Positions 8,104 to 17,312 of a DNA stretch of 64,000 bases are shown one piece after another (positions within the stretch are counted from its first letter, which is position 1; each line of letters opens with the position of its first letter). The stretch comes from a virus: positions 1-64,000 of IMG/VR virus record IMGVR_UViG_3300009159_000049; one strand, 5' to 3'. The notes beneath the pieces are model-generated. The model made no database searches, was not told the origin of the DNA, and saw only the letters and a list, made by a program, of their open reading frames with translations. The translations under genes and the position numbers were made by a program.

Positions 8104-8757
8104 ATGCAAAAGATATCAGATTGGTGGCTTCCAGATGGCGAGACCCATCTTACTGAGTGGATATCCAACCCGAAAAACAAGCTTACTCTTAACGGTAGAG
8201 AGTCATACCAAGGTAAGAAGCAATCAGAAGTAATAGCTATGTGTAAGAAGTCTAGAACAGCTCTAGATATTGGAGGTCACGTTGGTCTGTGGTCTTATAA
8301 CCTGTCTCATTCTTTCAACTCAGTGCACGCCTTTGAACCTGTTAAAAATCATAGGGATTGTTTTACTAAAAACGTATTAGAGCATAGAGGCAACGTTACT
8401 TTGCACGCCTGCGCCCTAGGGTCTAAAGAGGGGTCTGTTTCTATAGATACTCCAATTGAAAGCTCTGGAGATAGCAGAGTGTCAGGCTTAGGAGACATAC
8501 CTCTAAAAACTCTGGATAGCTTCAAGCTAAAAGAAGTAGACCTTATCAAGATTGATTGCGAAGGTTATGAACTATTTGTTTTGATGGGAGGTGTTAAAAC
8601 TATAAGAGAATGCAGGCCTGTAATTATAGTTGAGCAGAAGCCAGACAATGCGCAGCATTATGGTCTAGGAGAGAAAGAAGCTGTTTCATATTTAAAAGGT
8701 CTAGGCTATAAACTTATAAAAGAGATGGCTGGAGACTTTATTCTTTCTCCAAGTTGA
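8104..8757 (+). CDS. FkbM-family methyltransferase
   Basis: 217 residues from ATG 8104, which follows AAGG at suitable spacing; the upstream TTG (8086) lacks a site. ALDIGGHVGLWS is motif I, SVHAFEPVKNH the acidic second strand, and LIKIDCEGYELFVLMGG the fourth strand of FkbM enzymes, SAM-dependent O-methyltransferases often linked to surface polysaccharides. Its stop lies a few bases upstream of the start of the 8778 gene. Confidence 0.85.
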   Translation: MQKISDWWLPDGETHLTEWISNPKNKLTLNGRESYQGKKQSEVIAMCKKSRTALDIGGHVGLWSYNLSHSFNSVHAFEPVKNHRDCFTKNVLEHRGNVTLHACALGSKEGSVSIDTPIESSGDSRVSGLGDIPLKTLDSFKLKEVDLIKIDCEGYELFVLMGGVKTIRECRPVIIVEQKPDNAQHYGLGEKEAVSYLKGLGYKLIKEMAGDFILSPS

Positions 8758-8777
8758 ATACAAAGAAAGGCCTAACA

Positions 8778-9956
8778 GTGCCAAGTTACGACAATAAACT
8801 TATAGTGTTTGTAGGTACGCCTCTTTTACTTAAAAAATATAGAACAGCTAACACTCACGGCCCTATTTGTTTGTACAAAGGTCTTAAGAAGTTTGGGTCT
8901 GAGTACAACATAGATGTTCGAATAGTTGCAGAGAAAGTGTCATGTAATCCTGCGTGCCTATACGATCCTCATGAGATGTCAGCTTCTAGAGACCCTGAAG
9001 AGTTTGCAGAGATTAAGTCGTCACTTGCATCTGGAACGCTGTTTACTATTGAAGACATGTACTGGTTAAAAAAGGCTGACGCATATTGCATACATACTGC
9101 GTTTGGAGCTACAGCTCCGGATAGAGTGTTTAGCCCAGACATGCCTAATAACTTTAACACTAAAACTATAGTCAAGGAGATGGTAAACACAACAGTTGCT
9201 GACATGGCAAAGTTCTACAACAAGAAGCTAATAGTTCTTGAGACTGGAACACTTAGTAGGCTTAGAGCCAGCACATGTAAGATTGCAGGAGTAAACTACC
9301 TAGGTCATAACCCTAAGTATGAAAGAATTGGTTTAGACAGTTGGGTATATGGTAAGGCTACGTGGTGCAAACCTAGAGGTCTTGAAAAGGTAGATGCGCT
9401 AATAGCTCAGTGTGCCAAAACTAAAGACTACAGTCCAATAACTAACATATACGATCATAAGTGGAAGAACGACAAAGACGGCTTTATTTTAATCATGGGA
9501 GGCTTAGAGGGAGACCCAAGCCATAGTTATTTAAGCGTTGAAGATTTTATAATAGAGTCTTACACAAAGATAAGAGAAGTAAGCAAACGTAAGATAGTTT
9601 TTAGACCGCACCCTTTCAGCACCCTAAAACTTACTGACTTACTTTTAAAACTAGGCATAGAGGTATTTAGAGGTTCTCCTACGCTAGTACAAGCAGCTCC
9701 AAAGACTTACTGCGCAGTTATTGACAATAGCACTAGTGTATTTGAGTTAATAAACTTAGGTATTCCTTGTTTTTGCACTTCTAGTAGCTTTGCTTATCCT
9801 CTAAGAAACACTAATCTTTCTCTAATAGAAGAGCCTTATTACGCCAGCCCAGATGAGGTCCTTGAATGGTACAAGGAGATGTCTTATACTGAATTCACAA
9901 CCACTGAGATGTCTAACAAAGGTATGGGTGAGTACATAAGGGAATTGATAGACTAG
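8778..9956 (+). CDS. Capsule-type polysaccharide glycosyltransferase-like protein
   Basis: 392 residues from GTG 8778 (AAAGG seven bases upstream); a longer TTG start at 8754 is possible but lacks an SD. The C-half has IVFRPHPFST followed by AVIDNSTSVFELINLGIPCFC, the RPHP...D-S-S-x-x-E-A-like pattern of capsule polysaccharide synthesis transferases (GT-B type). The N-half is unlike anything I can name. Last gene of the 6.6-10 kb sugar cluster. Capsule or O-antigen remodelling is inferred. Confidence 0.6.
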   Translation: MPSYDNKLIVFVGTPLLLKKYRTANTHGPICLYKGLKKFGSEYNIDVRIVAEKVSCNPACLYDPHEMSASRDPEEFAEIKSSLASGTLFTIEDMYWLKKADAYCIHTAFGATAPDRVFSPDMPNNFNTKTIVKEMVNTTVADMAKFYNKKLIVLETGTLSRLRASTCKIAGVNYLGHNPKYERIGLDSWVYGKATWCKPRGLEKVDALIAQCAKTKDYSPITNIYDHKWKNDKDGFILIMGGLEGDPSHSYLSVEDFIIESYTKIREVSKRKIVFRPHPFSTLKLTDLLLKLGIEVFRGSPTLVQAAPKTYCAVIDNSTSVFELINLGIPCFCTSSSFAYPLRNTNLSLIEEPYYASPDEVLEWYKEMSYTEFTTTEMSNKGMGEYIRELID

Positions 9957-9998
9957 TTCAAGGCTTTATATGAATATATAGCTTCCGTAGAAGGCTCT

Positions 9999-10007
9999 TG
10001 ATATAAT
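9999..10007 (+). promoter_or_regulatory. Candidate extended -10 promoter
   Basis: TGATATAAT is a match to the extended -10 form TGnTATAAT, 36 bases before the ATG at 10043. No good -35 is visible. A new transcript starting here would separate the sugar cluster from the 10-19 kb genes. Confidence 0.4.
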
Positions 10008-10042
10008 GGATGACGCTATACGTCACCATCAGGAGCCTAGAT

Positions 10043-12301
10043 ATGCCGTTCAAATCTGATTCACAACGTAAATTATGTTACCTCCTCAAGGGTAAAGGCC
10101 AAGCTGGCTCATGGGATTGCGATGAGTGGTCTACCGCTACAGGTAAGAAAGACCTACCAGAGCATGTAGAAGATCAAGCAGAGAAGAAGGCTTTAGAAAC
10201 TAACAAGCTTAAGGGTGGAGTAGGCGATGACAAGAAGCCTTCAGACTTCTCTAAAGGAGTACTCGATGAAGGCATTGACGAAGAAAAAGAGCACACTAAC
10301 GACACTGGCATGGCTAAAGAGATAGCCATGGATCACTTAACTCAAGATCCTGAGTATTACACTAAGCTTAAGAAGGTTGAGAAGAGCAGTAGCCTTGCTG
10401 CAGTAAAATATTTGTACTCTATATGGGCAGGCTCGTCTCCTTTGAAAGCTGCTGCAGAGCGTACGCTACTGTCTAAGCTGTCTTCTGTTATTACCAGTCC
10501 TGGCAGAGGATCTGGTGATGAAGAAGAAACCGCCATCAACTCTGACTCCTCAGAGGGTATGCAGGTAACTAAGCCAATTAAGCCAGTCCCTGGAAAGATG
10601 AGTTTTAATCAAAAAGGTTTAAAGCCAGTTGCTCCGCTTGGTACTGCGCGTAATGCGTTAAGAAGAGTAACAGAGAAGAATCTAGGCTTTGATCCAGCTG
10701 GCGGGGTTAAGCAAGCACAGAGCATGGTCAAGTTATGGAAAAACATACCTGGATCCATGTACAGGTCTATGTTTGGTAATAAGCCTGCGATTCCTAGAGC
10801 GCAGCGCCCTAAGAAGGACTGGGAGCTTTCAGACTTCGCTGAAGAGTACCCAGAGCTTAAGAAGCTGAACTTTCAAGACCTATACAGGCAGGCAGAGCAG
10901 CGAGTGCTAAAGCGCATGGTAAAAGAGCATTTCCATGGCTCTCCAGAAAGCCTTTACGCTGGCGGCTTGGTTCTAGATAACAATGATAGGGGCCAATCAA
11001 CTAAGCAAGCTGAAGGGCCATCTTACATGCAACAGGTCTATCAAAACTTTGCTAACCCTGTAAAGTCAGTAGGAGAGTTTGGAAGTGCATTCCACAGCAT
11101 AGCTAACAATATAGACGATAGTAACAAATCAAGAGAAATGGCTTATAGGCAACGGTCTCAGCTAGGAAGGGCTAATGCAGCTCCTTCTGCGTCAGGTACA
11201 GCTCCTGCACGTAACTTTGACTTCTCTAGTATAAGCTCAAAAGCTAAGCTAGATCCTTCCATACTAGGTACTGCACCAGCTAGAGGCTTTGACTTTGCTA
11301 ACATGAAAAAGTCGTTGCAGAACACTGGCAGGCAGGTTGGAGCAGCCGCAACTTCAGAGGTAGAAAAATGGGTCAGGGCTCCAGGCTGGACCAGCCCAGG
11401 GGAAGTAACTAGGCGATACAATCAAGCTAAAGGTGCTGAGAAGGCTATGGGACAAGCCACTGATAGCGCAGGTAAGGTTATTTCTGGAGCTCAAAGGCTT
11501 GGAAAAAACTTCTTATCAGCAGGCGGAACGCTCATGGGTATGGGCAAGCAGTCTGACGTTGCTGCACCAAGTGCAGGATCAGCTCCAGCTCCTAAGGCTG
11601 CAGCGCCTGCAGCTTCTAGTCCTTCTCCTTCTTTAAAGTCTATAGGGTCAGGAGTAATGAACGCAGGGTCTACAGCTTTGCAGTCAATGTACAGCCCAGA
11701 GGCTTTTGAGCGCCTTCAGGCTATGAGTAATCGACCAGACCTTCCTGCTATGGCTAACAACGTAAGCAATTACTTTAAAGGAACTGGAGACGTCTCTAGT
11801 ACGATTAATGGATGGGCAGACAAAGCAATTGACTACGGGGTTGATAGTTACTTAGGTAAATCTTTAAACCCATTTACTATGGCCAAGGGTGTTATTGCTA
11901 AAAGTAAACTAAGGTCTATGAAGGACAACGCATCTAACTACGCAGGCGGAGTAGCTCAAGGTCTAGGTACTATGGCTACTAACATTGGCAACACAGTTAG
12001 GAAAGTTCCAGGCGTTGCGCCAGCTATTGACACTGTTAAAGATGTAGGTAGAGGCATGCAGCAAGGCATGTACGACTCTGCAGGTCAGTACGAAGCTGAG
12101 AGGCGCACCGCTGGATACGCTCTTCCAGTAGTTAACTTCATGCAGAACAACCCCTGGGCCAAGTACCTTTTAGGCGCTCTAGGCACAGGCGTAGCAGGCT
12201 ACGGGCTTCACAGCATGTTTGGTGGCCAGCAGAAGCAGCAGAACGGGCAAGCAGAAGGTGTATTACAAAACAGTTATAACCAAGGGTTGAAAGGGGCTTA
12301 A
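10043..12301 (+). CDS. Large DUF5661-like, virion-type protein
   Basis: 752 residues from ATG 10043 (SD CAGGAG); the longer frame from 10010 lacks a site. The N-terminus MPFKSDSQRKLCYLLKGKGQ with SWDCDEW is a short module common at the start of phage proteins. Residues about 70-110 (GVLDEGIDEEKEHTNDTGMAKEIAMDHL, continuing to DPEYYTKL) match the DUF5661 pattern as I recall it. The remainder is long, low-complexity, Ala/Ser/Gly/Pro-rich with GTAPAR repeats, and ends in a short hydrophobic segment (AKYLLGALGTGVAGYGL) near 727-745. Probably a structural or internal head protein; function unknown. Confidence 0.6.
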   Translation: MPFKSDSQRKLCYLLKGKGQAGSWDCDEWSTATGKKDLPEHVEDQAEKKALETNKLKGGVGDDKKPSDFSKGVLDEGIDEEKEHTNDTGMAKEIAMDHLTQDPEYYTKLKKVEKSSSLAAVKYLYSIWAGSSPLKAAAERTLLSKLSSVITSPGRGSGDEEETAINSDSSEGMQVTKPIKPVPGKMSFNQKGLKPVAPLGTARNALRRVTEKNLGFDPAGGVKQAQSMVKLWKNIPGSMYRSMFGNKPAIPRAQRPKKDWELSDFAEEYPELKKLNFQDLYRQAEQRVLKRMVKEHFHGSPESLYAGGLVLDNNDRGQSTKQAEGPSYMQQVYQNFANPVKSVGEFGSAFHSIANNIDDSNKSREMAYRQRSQLGRANAAPSASGTAPARNFDFSSISSKAKLDPSILGTAPARGFDFANMKKSLQNTGRQVGAAATSEVEKWVRAPGWTSPGEVTRRYNQAKGAEKAMGQATDSAGKVISGAQRLGKNFLSAGGTLMGMGKQSDVAAPSAGSAPAPKAAAPAASSPSPSLKSIGSGVMNAGSTALQSMYSPEAFERLQAMSNRPDLPAMANNVSNYFKGTGDVSSTINGWADKAIDYGVDSYLGKSLNPFTMAKGVIAKSKLRSMKDNASNYAGGVAQGLGTMATNIGNTVRKVPGVAPAIDTVKDVGRGMQQGMYDSAGQYEAERRTAGYALPVVNFMQNNPWAKYLLGALGTGVAGYGLHSMFGGQQKQQNGQAEGVLQNSYNQGLKGA
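11783..11800. repeat. Dispersed palindrome site 2 (one mismatch)
   Basis: ACTGGAGACGTCTCTAGT, an 18-base dyad with one mismatched pair, inside the 10043 gene (T-G-D-V-S-S). Confidence 0.75.
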
Positions 12302-12324
12302 CTTAACGCATAGGAGAACACACT

Positions 12325-12951
12325 ATGGCAGTATTTAGTAATGACCCAAGAGCGCAACAGCTATGGGAACGATCACAGATGCTTAACCTTATTACATCTA
12401 GGCCATGCATAGAGGGTAAGGGTACGGGTCAGATTGCTGGACTTGTTGATATATGCGGTACCGATGACAAGAAAAGGGAGCGCCTCGGTTATTCAAGATG
12501 TCTTGGAAACACAACAGTAACCGACTGCCAAGATTACAACCGTAACGTCAAAGCTAAAGCAGAAAACAACGCCGAACTTCAAAAGTACCTGAAGGATACG
12601 GCTAAGGCTAAAGCAGATAAAGATAAGAAAGCAGCTGAATTAGCTGCAGAGCAAGCTATACTAGCGCGCCGTAGAGATGCTGATAAATCCCTTAGTGATG
12701 CTTACAGTAGGGCTTGCAGCGCAGGTGCTCGTGATGCACAAAATAGATCAGTTGATAAGACCTGTCTTGAATTAGAAAAAAAGCGTATTGCCACCGATAA
12801 CTTCGGTACTGCAAGATCTAATGTTACTTTCGATGAAGTTGCAAGGGAGCTAGGCACATCCAAAGCCAGTGGAAAGAAGCCTGCTAAGTTAAAAGCAAAG
12901 GCTAAAGCTAAAGCAAAAGCTGCAGCTAAACTTAAAAAGAAAAACCGATAG
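12325..12951 (+). CDS. Basic-tail family protein 1
   Basis: 208 residues, not recognised. Cysteine-containing N-half (RPCIEGKG, VDICGTDD, SRCLGNTTVTDC) and a long Lys/Ala-rich helix from about 75. The C-terminus is strongly basic (KLKAKAKAKAKAAAKLKKKNR-type) and ends in KLKKKNR, shared with several following genes. Such tails can bind nucleic acid or target proteins into phage heads. SD AGGAG. Confidence 0.6.
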   Translation: MAVFSNDPRAQQLWERSQMLNLITSRPCIEGKGTGQIAGLVDICGTDDKKRERLGYSRCLGNTTVTDCQDYNRNVKAKAENNAELQKYLKDTAKAKADKDKKAAELAAEQAILARRRDADKSLSDAYSRACSAGARDAQNRSVDKTCLELEKKRIATDNFGTARSNVTFDEVARELGTSKASGKKPAKLKAKAKAKAKAAAKLKKKNR

Positions 12952-12964
12952 TGGAGACTATACT

Positions 12965-13576
12965 ATGACTAATTTTATGCAAATGGCATCAGGCGGCGGT
13001 AGTAGTGCTGCTGAAAACGAAACGAGAGCTATAGCCGGTCTTCTTCTTGAGTTTAGTCATGCAATTAAGGGTGCAGCGCCTGCACACGTTGTTGAGGGTC
13101 AAGCTCTAGTTAGCAGTATAAAAGCAGGCAATGCTATAGTTTATGACTATGAGTCAAGATTGCACACTATATCTAGATTAGAAGCTCTCAAGTTTGGCTA
13201 TGCTCCTCCTGTGACCATAGAACAGAAGGCGGCAGCCCTTAAAAATGGTGGTCGCTTGCCCACTAGCACAATTAACTTTGGTAAAATTAAAAGTGAAGCC
13301 ATGTTTAAGGAGCTTAATCAATTTATTAGTGATTATAAAAGGAGCTACCCCATGCCAGCTGGGTATGATGGTATAAAGTCAAAGCTCACTGCAGACGTTG
13401 GACGTCTTAAAAACTTAAGGCAAAAGCTTGAGGCTTCTTTTACTGTACAAAGGGGAAGTAGCTCAGCTTCCACTCCAGCCTCCACCCCAGCTGCTGGAAC
13501 CAAGCCATCTAGCCTTAAGAAAAAATCTACTGGTAAAAGAGGTTCAGTGGCAAAACTTAAAAAGAAAAACAGATAG
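12965..13576 (+). CDS. Basic-tail family protein 2
   Basis: 203 residues, not recognised. Helical N-domain (residues 15-150), then a Ser/Thr/Pro/Ala linker (SSASTPASTPAAGTKPSS) and the basic end SVAKLKKKNR. The linker-plus-tail layout suggests a flexible C-terminal signal appended to a domain unrelated to its neighbours. SD GTGGAG in a half-palindrome-like AGTGGAGAC just upstream. Confidence 0.6.
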   Translation: MTNFMQMASGGGSSAAENETRAIAGLLLEFSHAIKGAAPAHVVEGQALVSSIKAGNAIVYDYESRLHTISRLEALKFGYAPPVTIEQKAAALKNGGRLPTSTINFGKIKSEAMFKELNQFISDYKRSYPMPAGYDGIKSKLTADVGRLKNLRQKLEASFTVQRGSSSASTPASTPAAGTKPSSLKKKSTGKRGSVAKLKKKNR

Positions 13577-13590
13577 TGGAGACGTCTCCA
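13577..13590. repeat. Dispersed palindrome site 3 (intergenic)
   Basis: TGGAGACGTCTCCA starting directly after the stop of the previous gene and ending directly before the AAGGAG ribosome site of the next. It could overlap translation control as well as being a protein-binding site. Confidence 0.9.
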
Positions 13591-13602
13591 AAGGAGTTAG
13601 TT

Positions 13603-13848
13603 ATGATGCTGCAGCTAGATCCTCCTATTCCAGTTATAACCATCAAAGGCAAGGGCATGGCTCATGTCATAATAGACTACAGCCAAGATCACGATCTTAT
13701 GTGGGTTGTGTTTCAAGATGACACAGGCGAGTGCTGGACTTGGCGTAACGCTGATGTAAGAGGTCAAGGTAATGCCACCCTAGGCAGGCCTGAACCAGTT
13801 GTATCTGCTAACAAGCAGTTCCTTAATATGCTTTTAAAGCAAGACTAG
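13603..13848 (+). CDS. Small conserved-type hypothetical protein
   Basis: 81 residues from ATG 13603 (AAGGAG at 13591-13596). The track-length frame starting at GTG 13576 would run through the palindrome and has no SD. Compact, with HDLMWVVFQDDTGECWTWRN in the middle, resembling small beta-rich phage proteins I have seen without assigned function. It sits between two basic-tail genes and the C39 peptidase. Confidence 0.6.
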   Translation: MMLQLDPPIPVITIKGKGMAHVIIDYSQDHDLMWVVFQDDTGECWTWRNADVRGQGNATLGRPEPVVSANKQFLNMLLKQD

Positions 13849-13964
13849 ATAAGGACTTACGTTTAATTAGTTTTTATAGGTTCCTACCGTGAGATAGCTG
13901 GGTTATTATATATTAGTGGCATTTAGCTGCTTTACATCTTAACCCCTCACGCAAGGAGCCATAC

Positions 13965-14549
13965 ATGGACAGGACCCTGCGAGGAAATCGAATACCTTTA
14001 CCTGACGCTCGTCAGAAGTCCTGTTATACGTGCGGACCCGCGGCCCTTAGCGCTATCTTTGGCTACTGGGGCGAGTTCATCGAGGAGTCTATTTTAGCTG
14101 CAGAGCTTAAGTCCGATCCTGTTGACGGAACCACTCCTATGGCCCTTAGCAAGGCTGCCAAGGCAAGAGGTTACAGCACGGTATGGCACGAGCGAATGAC
14201 CAACCAAGAACTTAAGTATTATTTAGAAGAAGGCCATCCAGTAATCATAGCTGTGCAGGCTTGGGCTTCTACGCCTGCTGAGCTAGCTGGAGACAGCGGC
14301 CACTACGTTATAGCAATAGACTACGACGCTAATAACGTTTACTTCGAAGACCCAGCCTTAGATGACGCTAGGGGCTATATACCTTGGAAAGACTTTGAAG
14401 ACAGGTGGCATGATAAGGATAAGACTGGAAGACCTTACAGGCGGTTTGGCTTAGCGATATGGAAGAATGAGAGGCCCGTTACAGAGGCGTTTGTAGAGTC
14501 TATCTCTATGATCCTATTTGAAGACAAACCAACAAAAGTAGGAGGATAA
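13965..14549 (+). CDS. C39-like papain-fold cysteine peptidase
   Basis: 194 residues. Gln17 and Cys23 in QKSCYTCGPAAL give the oxyanion-hole/nucleophile pair, His113 in SGHYVIAIDY the general base, and Asp129 in YFEDP the third residue: the layout of Peptidase_C39_2 proteins. Bacterial C39 domains cut double-glycine leaders in ABC exporters; this one is free-standing with no membrane or ABC part, so another substrate is likely, such as virion tails or a host protein. No signal peptide. It lies among the KLKKKNR-tail genes, which makes these its most obvious candidate partners (inference). Confidence 0.8.
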   Translation: MDRTLRGNRIPLPDARQKSCYTCGPAALSAIFGYWGEFIEESILAAELKSDPVDGTTPMALSKAAKARGYSTVWHERMTNQELKYYLEEGHPVIIAVQAWASTPAELAGDSGHYVIAIDYDANNVYFEDPALDDARGYIPWKDFEDRWHDKDKTGRPYRRFGLAIWKNERPVTEAFVESISMILFEDKPTKVGG

Positions 14550-14550
14550 C

Positions 14551-15492
14551 ATGGCTGAGCCTACACTTGGAGAGCGGATATTTGGAACAGCAGAAGAACA
14601 ACGACTACGCTACGCTAACTCTAAACCGGCCAATGGTTTTACAGGTAGAGGGCTAACTCCATTTGAGCTGGCTATAGCAAACGCTAATGCTGTTAGTGCT
14701 GCTGAAACTAGGCTGCGATATAGTGGCCCTTTAAACTCTAATTATTTCCTAGATGTAAGAACTCGTCAGCTTGGGTTTAGTTGTGATACCAACCTCAATG
14801 CGCCTATTGGTGTTACTAAATGCACAGGAGCTCAAAGGGATGCTATAAAACTTTATGAAAGGGGTAATTCAAATGCTGTAGTAGCTCAACGGTATAGAGA
14901 CAATAAAGCTAAAGCTTTAATTAATAATGCAAATCAAATTGCTGCAAAACCTGCTGCAGCTTACGCTGCAGAAATAGTTAGTACAGCCACTCCAGAGATG
15001 AAAGAAGCAATACGAAGGGACATGATTAAAAAGGGCCTTCTTCATCCTCTTGAAACTACGTGGAACTCAAGTGCCGAAGTCCAGCTTACTAATTATTACA
15101 GCGGTCCTTCAACTCTTGGTTCTTCTGAAGGTTTTGCTGCGCAGGCAGCTGCTAACTTAGCGCAAGTAGGTAAAGATACTAGGACTGTGTCGTATGAACC
15201 TGCAGATATGCGAGCGGCGGCGATAGCACGTAGGGCTTTAGCTAACAACGCCAAGCTTGACGATCAGACCAATAGAGACAATCAAGCCGCAGCGATAGAC
15301 GCAGTCGCTAAGCCTATTATTACGGCCCAGCGTAAAGAGGCTTTCCCAGTATACGATGCACTAGCTAACGCTGTAGTCTCTCAATCAGGCTCAGCAAGGG
15401 GACCAGCTGGTAAAACTCCTGTAGTATCAAAAAAGAAAAATAAAAAAGTAGCTAGGCCTCCTGTTTCTAAACTTAAAAAGAAAAACCGATAG
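14551..15492 (+). CDS. Basic-tail family protein 3
   Basis: 313 residues, no recognised domain. Mostly Ala/Asn-rich helix. It has a Cys pair region (GFSCDTNLNAPIGVTKCTGAQ, positions about 75-95) similar in style to the 12325 and 17313 proteins. Ends PPVSKLKKKNR. Starts one base after the C39 peptidase stop codon with an SD inside that gene (GGAGGA), so the two are likely co-translated. Confidence 0.6.
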   Translation: MAEPTLGERIFGTAEEQRLRYANSKPANGFTGRGLTPFELAIANANAVSAAETRLRYSGPLNSNYFLDVRTRQLGFSCDTNLNAPIGVTKCTGAQRDAIKLYERGNSNAVVAQRYRDNKAKALINNANQIAAKPAAAYAAEIVSTATPEMKEAIRRDMIKKGLLHPLETTWNSSAEVQLTNYYSGPSTLGSSEGFAAQAAANLAQVGKDTRTVSYEPADMRAAAIARRALANNAKLDDQTNRDNQAAAIDAVAKPIITAQRKEAFPVYDALANAVVSQSGSARGPAGKTPVVSKKKNKKVARPPVSKLKKKNR

Positions 15493-15503
15493 GAGATAAT
15501 AAT

Positions 15504-16400
15504 ATGGACGAAGAAATGAGGCTACAAGCTATCGTAAATGACCCATACGCAAGAGATCAAGATGCTATTAATGAAGCTTCACAGGCTCTATACGTGCTTA
15601 GGCTAAGGCAGGGGCTAAACAGATCCTCACCTACGGCCATTAATCAAGTTTCAGACTTAAACAGTCAGTTGGCTGTTGCGCGTCAAAAGATGAGCCGATT
15701 CAGGCCTGCGCTTGATAGGCTAGACCGGCTTTATAGACTACTAGAGGCTGGCATACCAGTGCAAATTAAAGACTCTTACGACGTCCTTGGAGTGGACCGA
15801 CTGACCAAACAAGAAATTACTGAGACGTTTACCGTAGGACAGGACGGAGACTACGGCAACAGTGTAACTACCATAGACGAGGCTAGAGTAAAAGGTACAA
15901 CTCCACAAGAACAGGCTAAAGCGTACATAGCCGAAAACTTAAGAAAACTACTGGCAGCTAGGTCCGCTGTTCGACAACAGTCTAGCAACCTAGCTGGAGG
16001 AATAGCTGGATTAGAGATAAAGATTAAGAATTTAGGTTTCAAGGTTGAGCCTGATTATAAAGCTCCTGGCATGCACCCAGCTGCTGAAGCTGCATACCAA
16101 GGCGGCTCAAAAGCTTCAGCTTCTTTAAACCGTGTGGGTTCAGCTAAAAAAAATAAAACCTTGGGATTTAATCCTGCGCCGATTCCAACTGTAGAGGCAG
16201 AGGACCTTCAAAGCCTTGAAGAAGGAGACACCGCTAGCTTTGTTCCTATAGTTAATAAAGGTTCAAAAAAAGCTAAGTCAAAAGTTTCTAAGGCTATTAA
16301 GAATGCTCAGCCAGCTAAGTCTAATGCATTGGCTGCCCCTAAGCCTCCAGTAAATAAAAAGCCTGCTCCTGTTTCTAAACTTAAAAAGAAAAACCGATAG
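15504..16400 (+). CDS. Basic-tail family protein 4
   Basis: 298 residues, not recognised. Predicted helical N-two-thirds with an Arg-rich region (MSRFRPALDRLDRLYRLLEA); Lys/Ala/Pro-rich tail from about 235 ending PAPVSKLKKKNR. The last ~35 bases, including stop codon and the SD of the next gene, match the end of the 14551 gene almost exactly, so the tail module extends across the gene junction. Confidence 0.6.
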   Translation: MDEEMRLQAIVNDPYARDQDAINEASQALYVLRLRQGLNRSSPTAINQVSDLNSQLAVARQKMSRFRPALDRLDRLYRLLEAGIPVQIKDSYDVLGVDRLTKQEITETFTVGQDGDYGNSVTTIDEARVKGTTPQEQAKAYIAENLRKLLAARSAVRQQSSNLAGGIAGLEIKIKNLGFKVEPDYKAPGMHPAAEAAYQGGSKASASLNRVGSAKKNKTLGFNPAPIPTVEAEDLQSLEEGDTASFVPIVNKGSKKAKSKVSKAIKNAQPAKSNALAAPKPPVNKKPAPVSKLKKKNR

Positions 16401-16411
16401 GAGATAAGACT

Positions 16412-17302
16412 ATGTCATATAATATTATTACATTTTCAAATAAAGGCAGTGGTACTACAACAGGTTCTAACGGAGTTCCATTTAAACAAGGAGATGTTAT
16501 ATCTCTTGGACAATTTGAAAGAGCAGGTATATCAGGTTGGAATGAAAGCCTAGACGGCGTTTACCGTGTAGAGGCTGTAACCTCTAAAGGTTTAGTTGTA
16601 ACAGGCGGATCCACAGCTAAGTGGGGAGATGGCTCAATCAATCAGCCATTCGCTGTACCTCCTGCTGCCCTTACTAATATGCCTAATTATGCCATGGGCT
16701 CTAAGCCTCCTTACTCTGCTGTTAGGTCTAGCGGTGGAGCCTCTATAGAAAACGCTAGAGGTTACAACGTAGGCGATTATGGAGCTGGAACAGATTGGTG
16801 GGTTCATGCGTTTACCAGTTCTGACCCTGGCAGCCCTGCACCAACTGCTATTCAGCCAGTAGTAGGACAGCCTGCTATAAAGCAACCTGTACAAGGTACA
16901 GATCAGTTTACACAGTATGAAATAGAGCAGCCTCAAGTAGCTCCCCTACCTACTGCTAATCCCTTACCTACAGCTAATCCTTTACCTACAGCTAATCCTA
17001 AGCCAACTAGGCATTGTAGATGCAATAGCAAGCCTAACGTAGTGCCGCCTAAAGAGCCACGGCCTGATCCATTTGACATAGGTAAGTTTGTAGCCTCTGC
17101 TAACTTTGTAGCAGGTACTAGCGCAGCAGCTAATGTAGCTGGAGCTACTGCTTTTAGAGAGGACGCTAGAAGCGCTGCTAAGAAGGCTAACTTAAATAAA
17201 GCTCAAACTAAAAAGCTTTTGGATACAGTTGAAGCTGCTATAGCTAAGTCTAAAGCAAAATCAAAGAACAAGGTGTTAGCTAAACCCAAGAAAAGAAAAT
17301 AA
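16412..17302 (+). CDS. Basic-tail family protein 5 (variant tail)
   Basis: 296 residues. The N-domain (1-140) is beta-rich, with SLDGVYRVEAVTSKGLVVTG resembling small SH3-like or OB-type barrels. A Pro/Gln linker contains three direct copies of LPTANP (about 178-195), followed by HCRCNSK. The tail is KVLAKPKKRK, a basic variant without the KLKKKNR ending. Function unknown. Confidence 0.55.
   Translation: MSYNIITFSNKGSGTTTGSNGVPFKQGDVISLGQFERAGISGWNESLDGVYRVEAVTSKGLVVTGGSTAKWGDGSINQPFAVPPAALTNMPNYAMGSKPPYSAVRSSGGASIENARGYNVGDYGAGTDWWVHAFTSSDPGSPAPTAIQPVVGQPAIKQPVQGTDQFTQYEIEQPQVAPLPTANPLPTANPLPTANPKPTRHCRCNSKPNVVPPKEPRPDPFDIGKFVASANFVAGTSAAANVAGATAFREDARSAAKKANLNKAQTKKLLDTVEAAIAKSKAKSKNKVLAKPKKRK
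16944..17001 (+). repeat. Tandem 18-base repeat in coding sequence
   Basis: Three consecutive copies encode LPTANP, then a fourth diverged KPT; likely a flexible linker that varies in copy number. Confidence 0.8.
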
Positions 17303-17312
17303 GGAGAATAAA

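Noticed and set aside
6642-9956. A bacterial chromosomal island rather than phage genes
   Set aside because: Gene packing, codon use and flanking phage structural genes are continuous with the rest of the window.
10010-10042. Long start at 10010 for the DUF5661-like gene
   Set aside because: The CAGGAG site places the ATG at 10043, and the conserved MPFKSDSQRKLCYLLKGKG start follows it.
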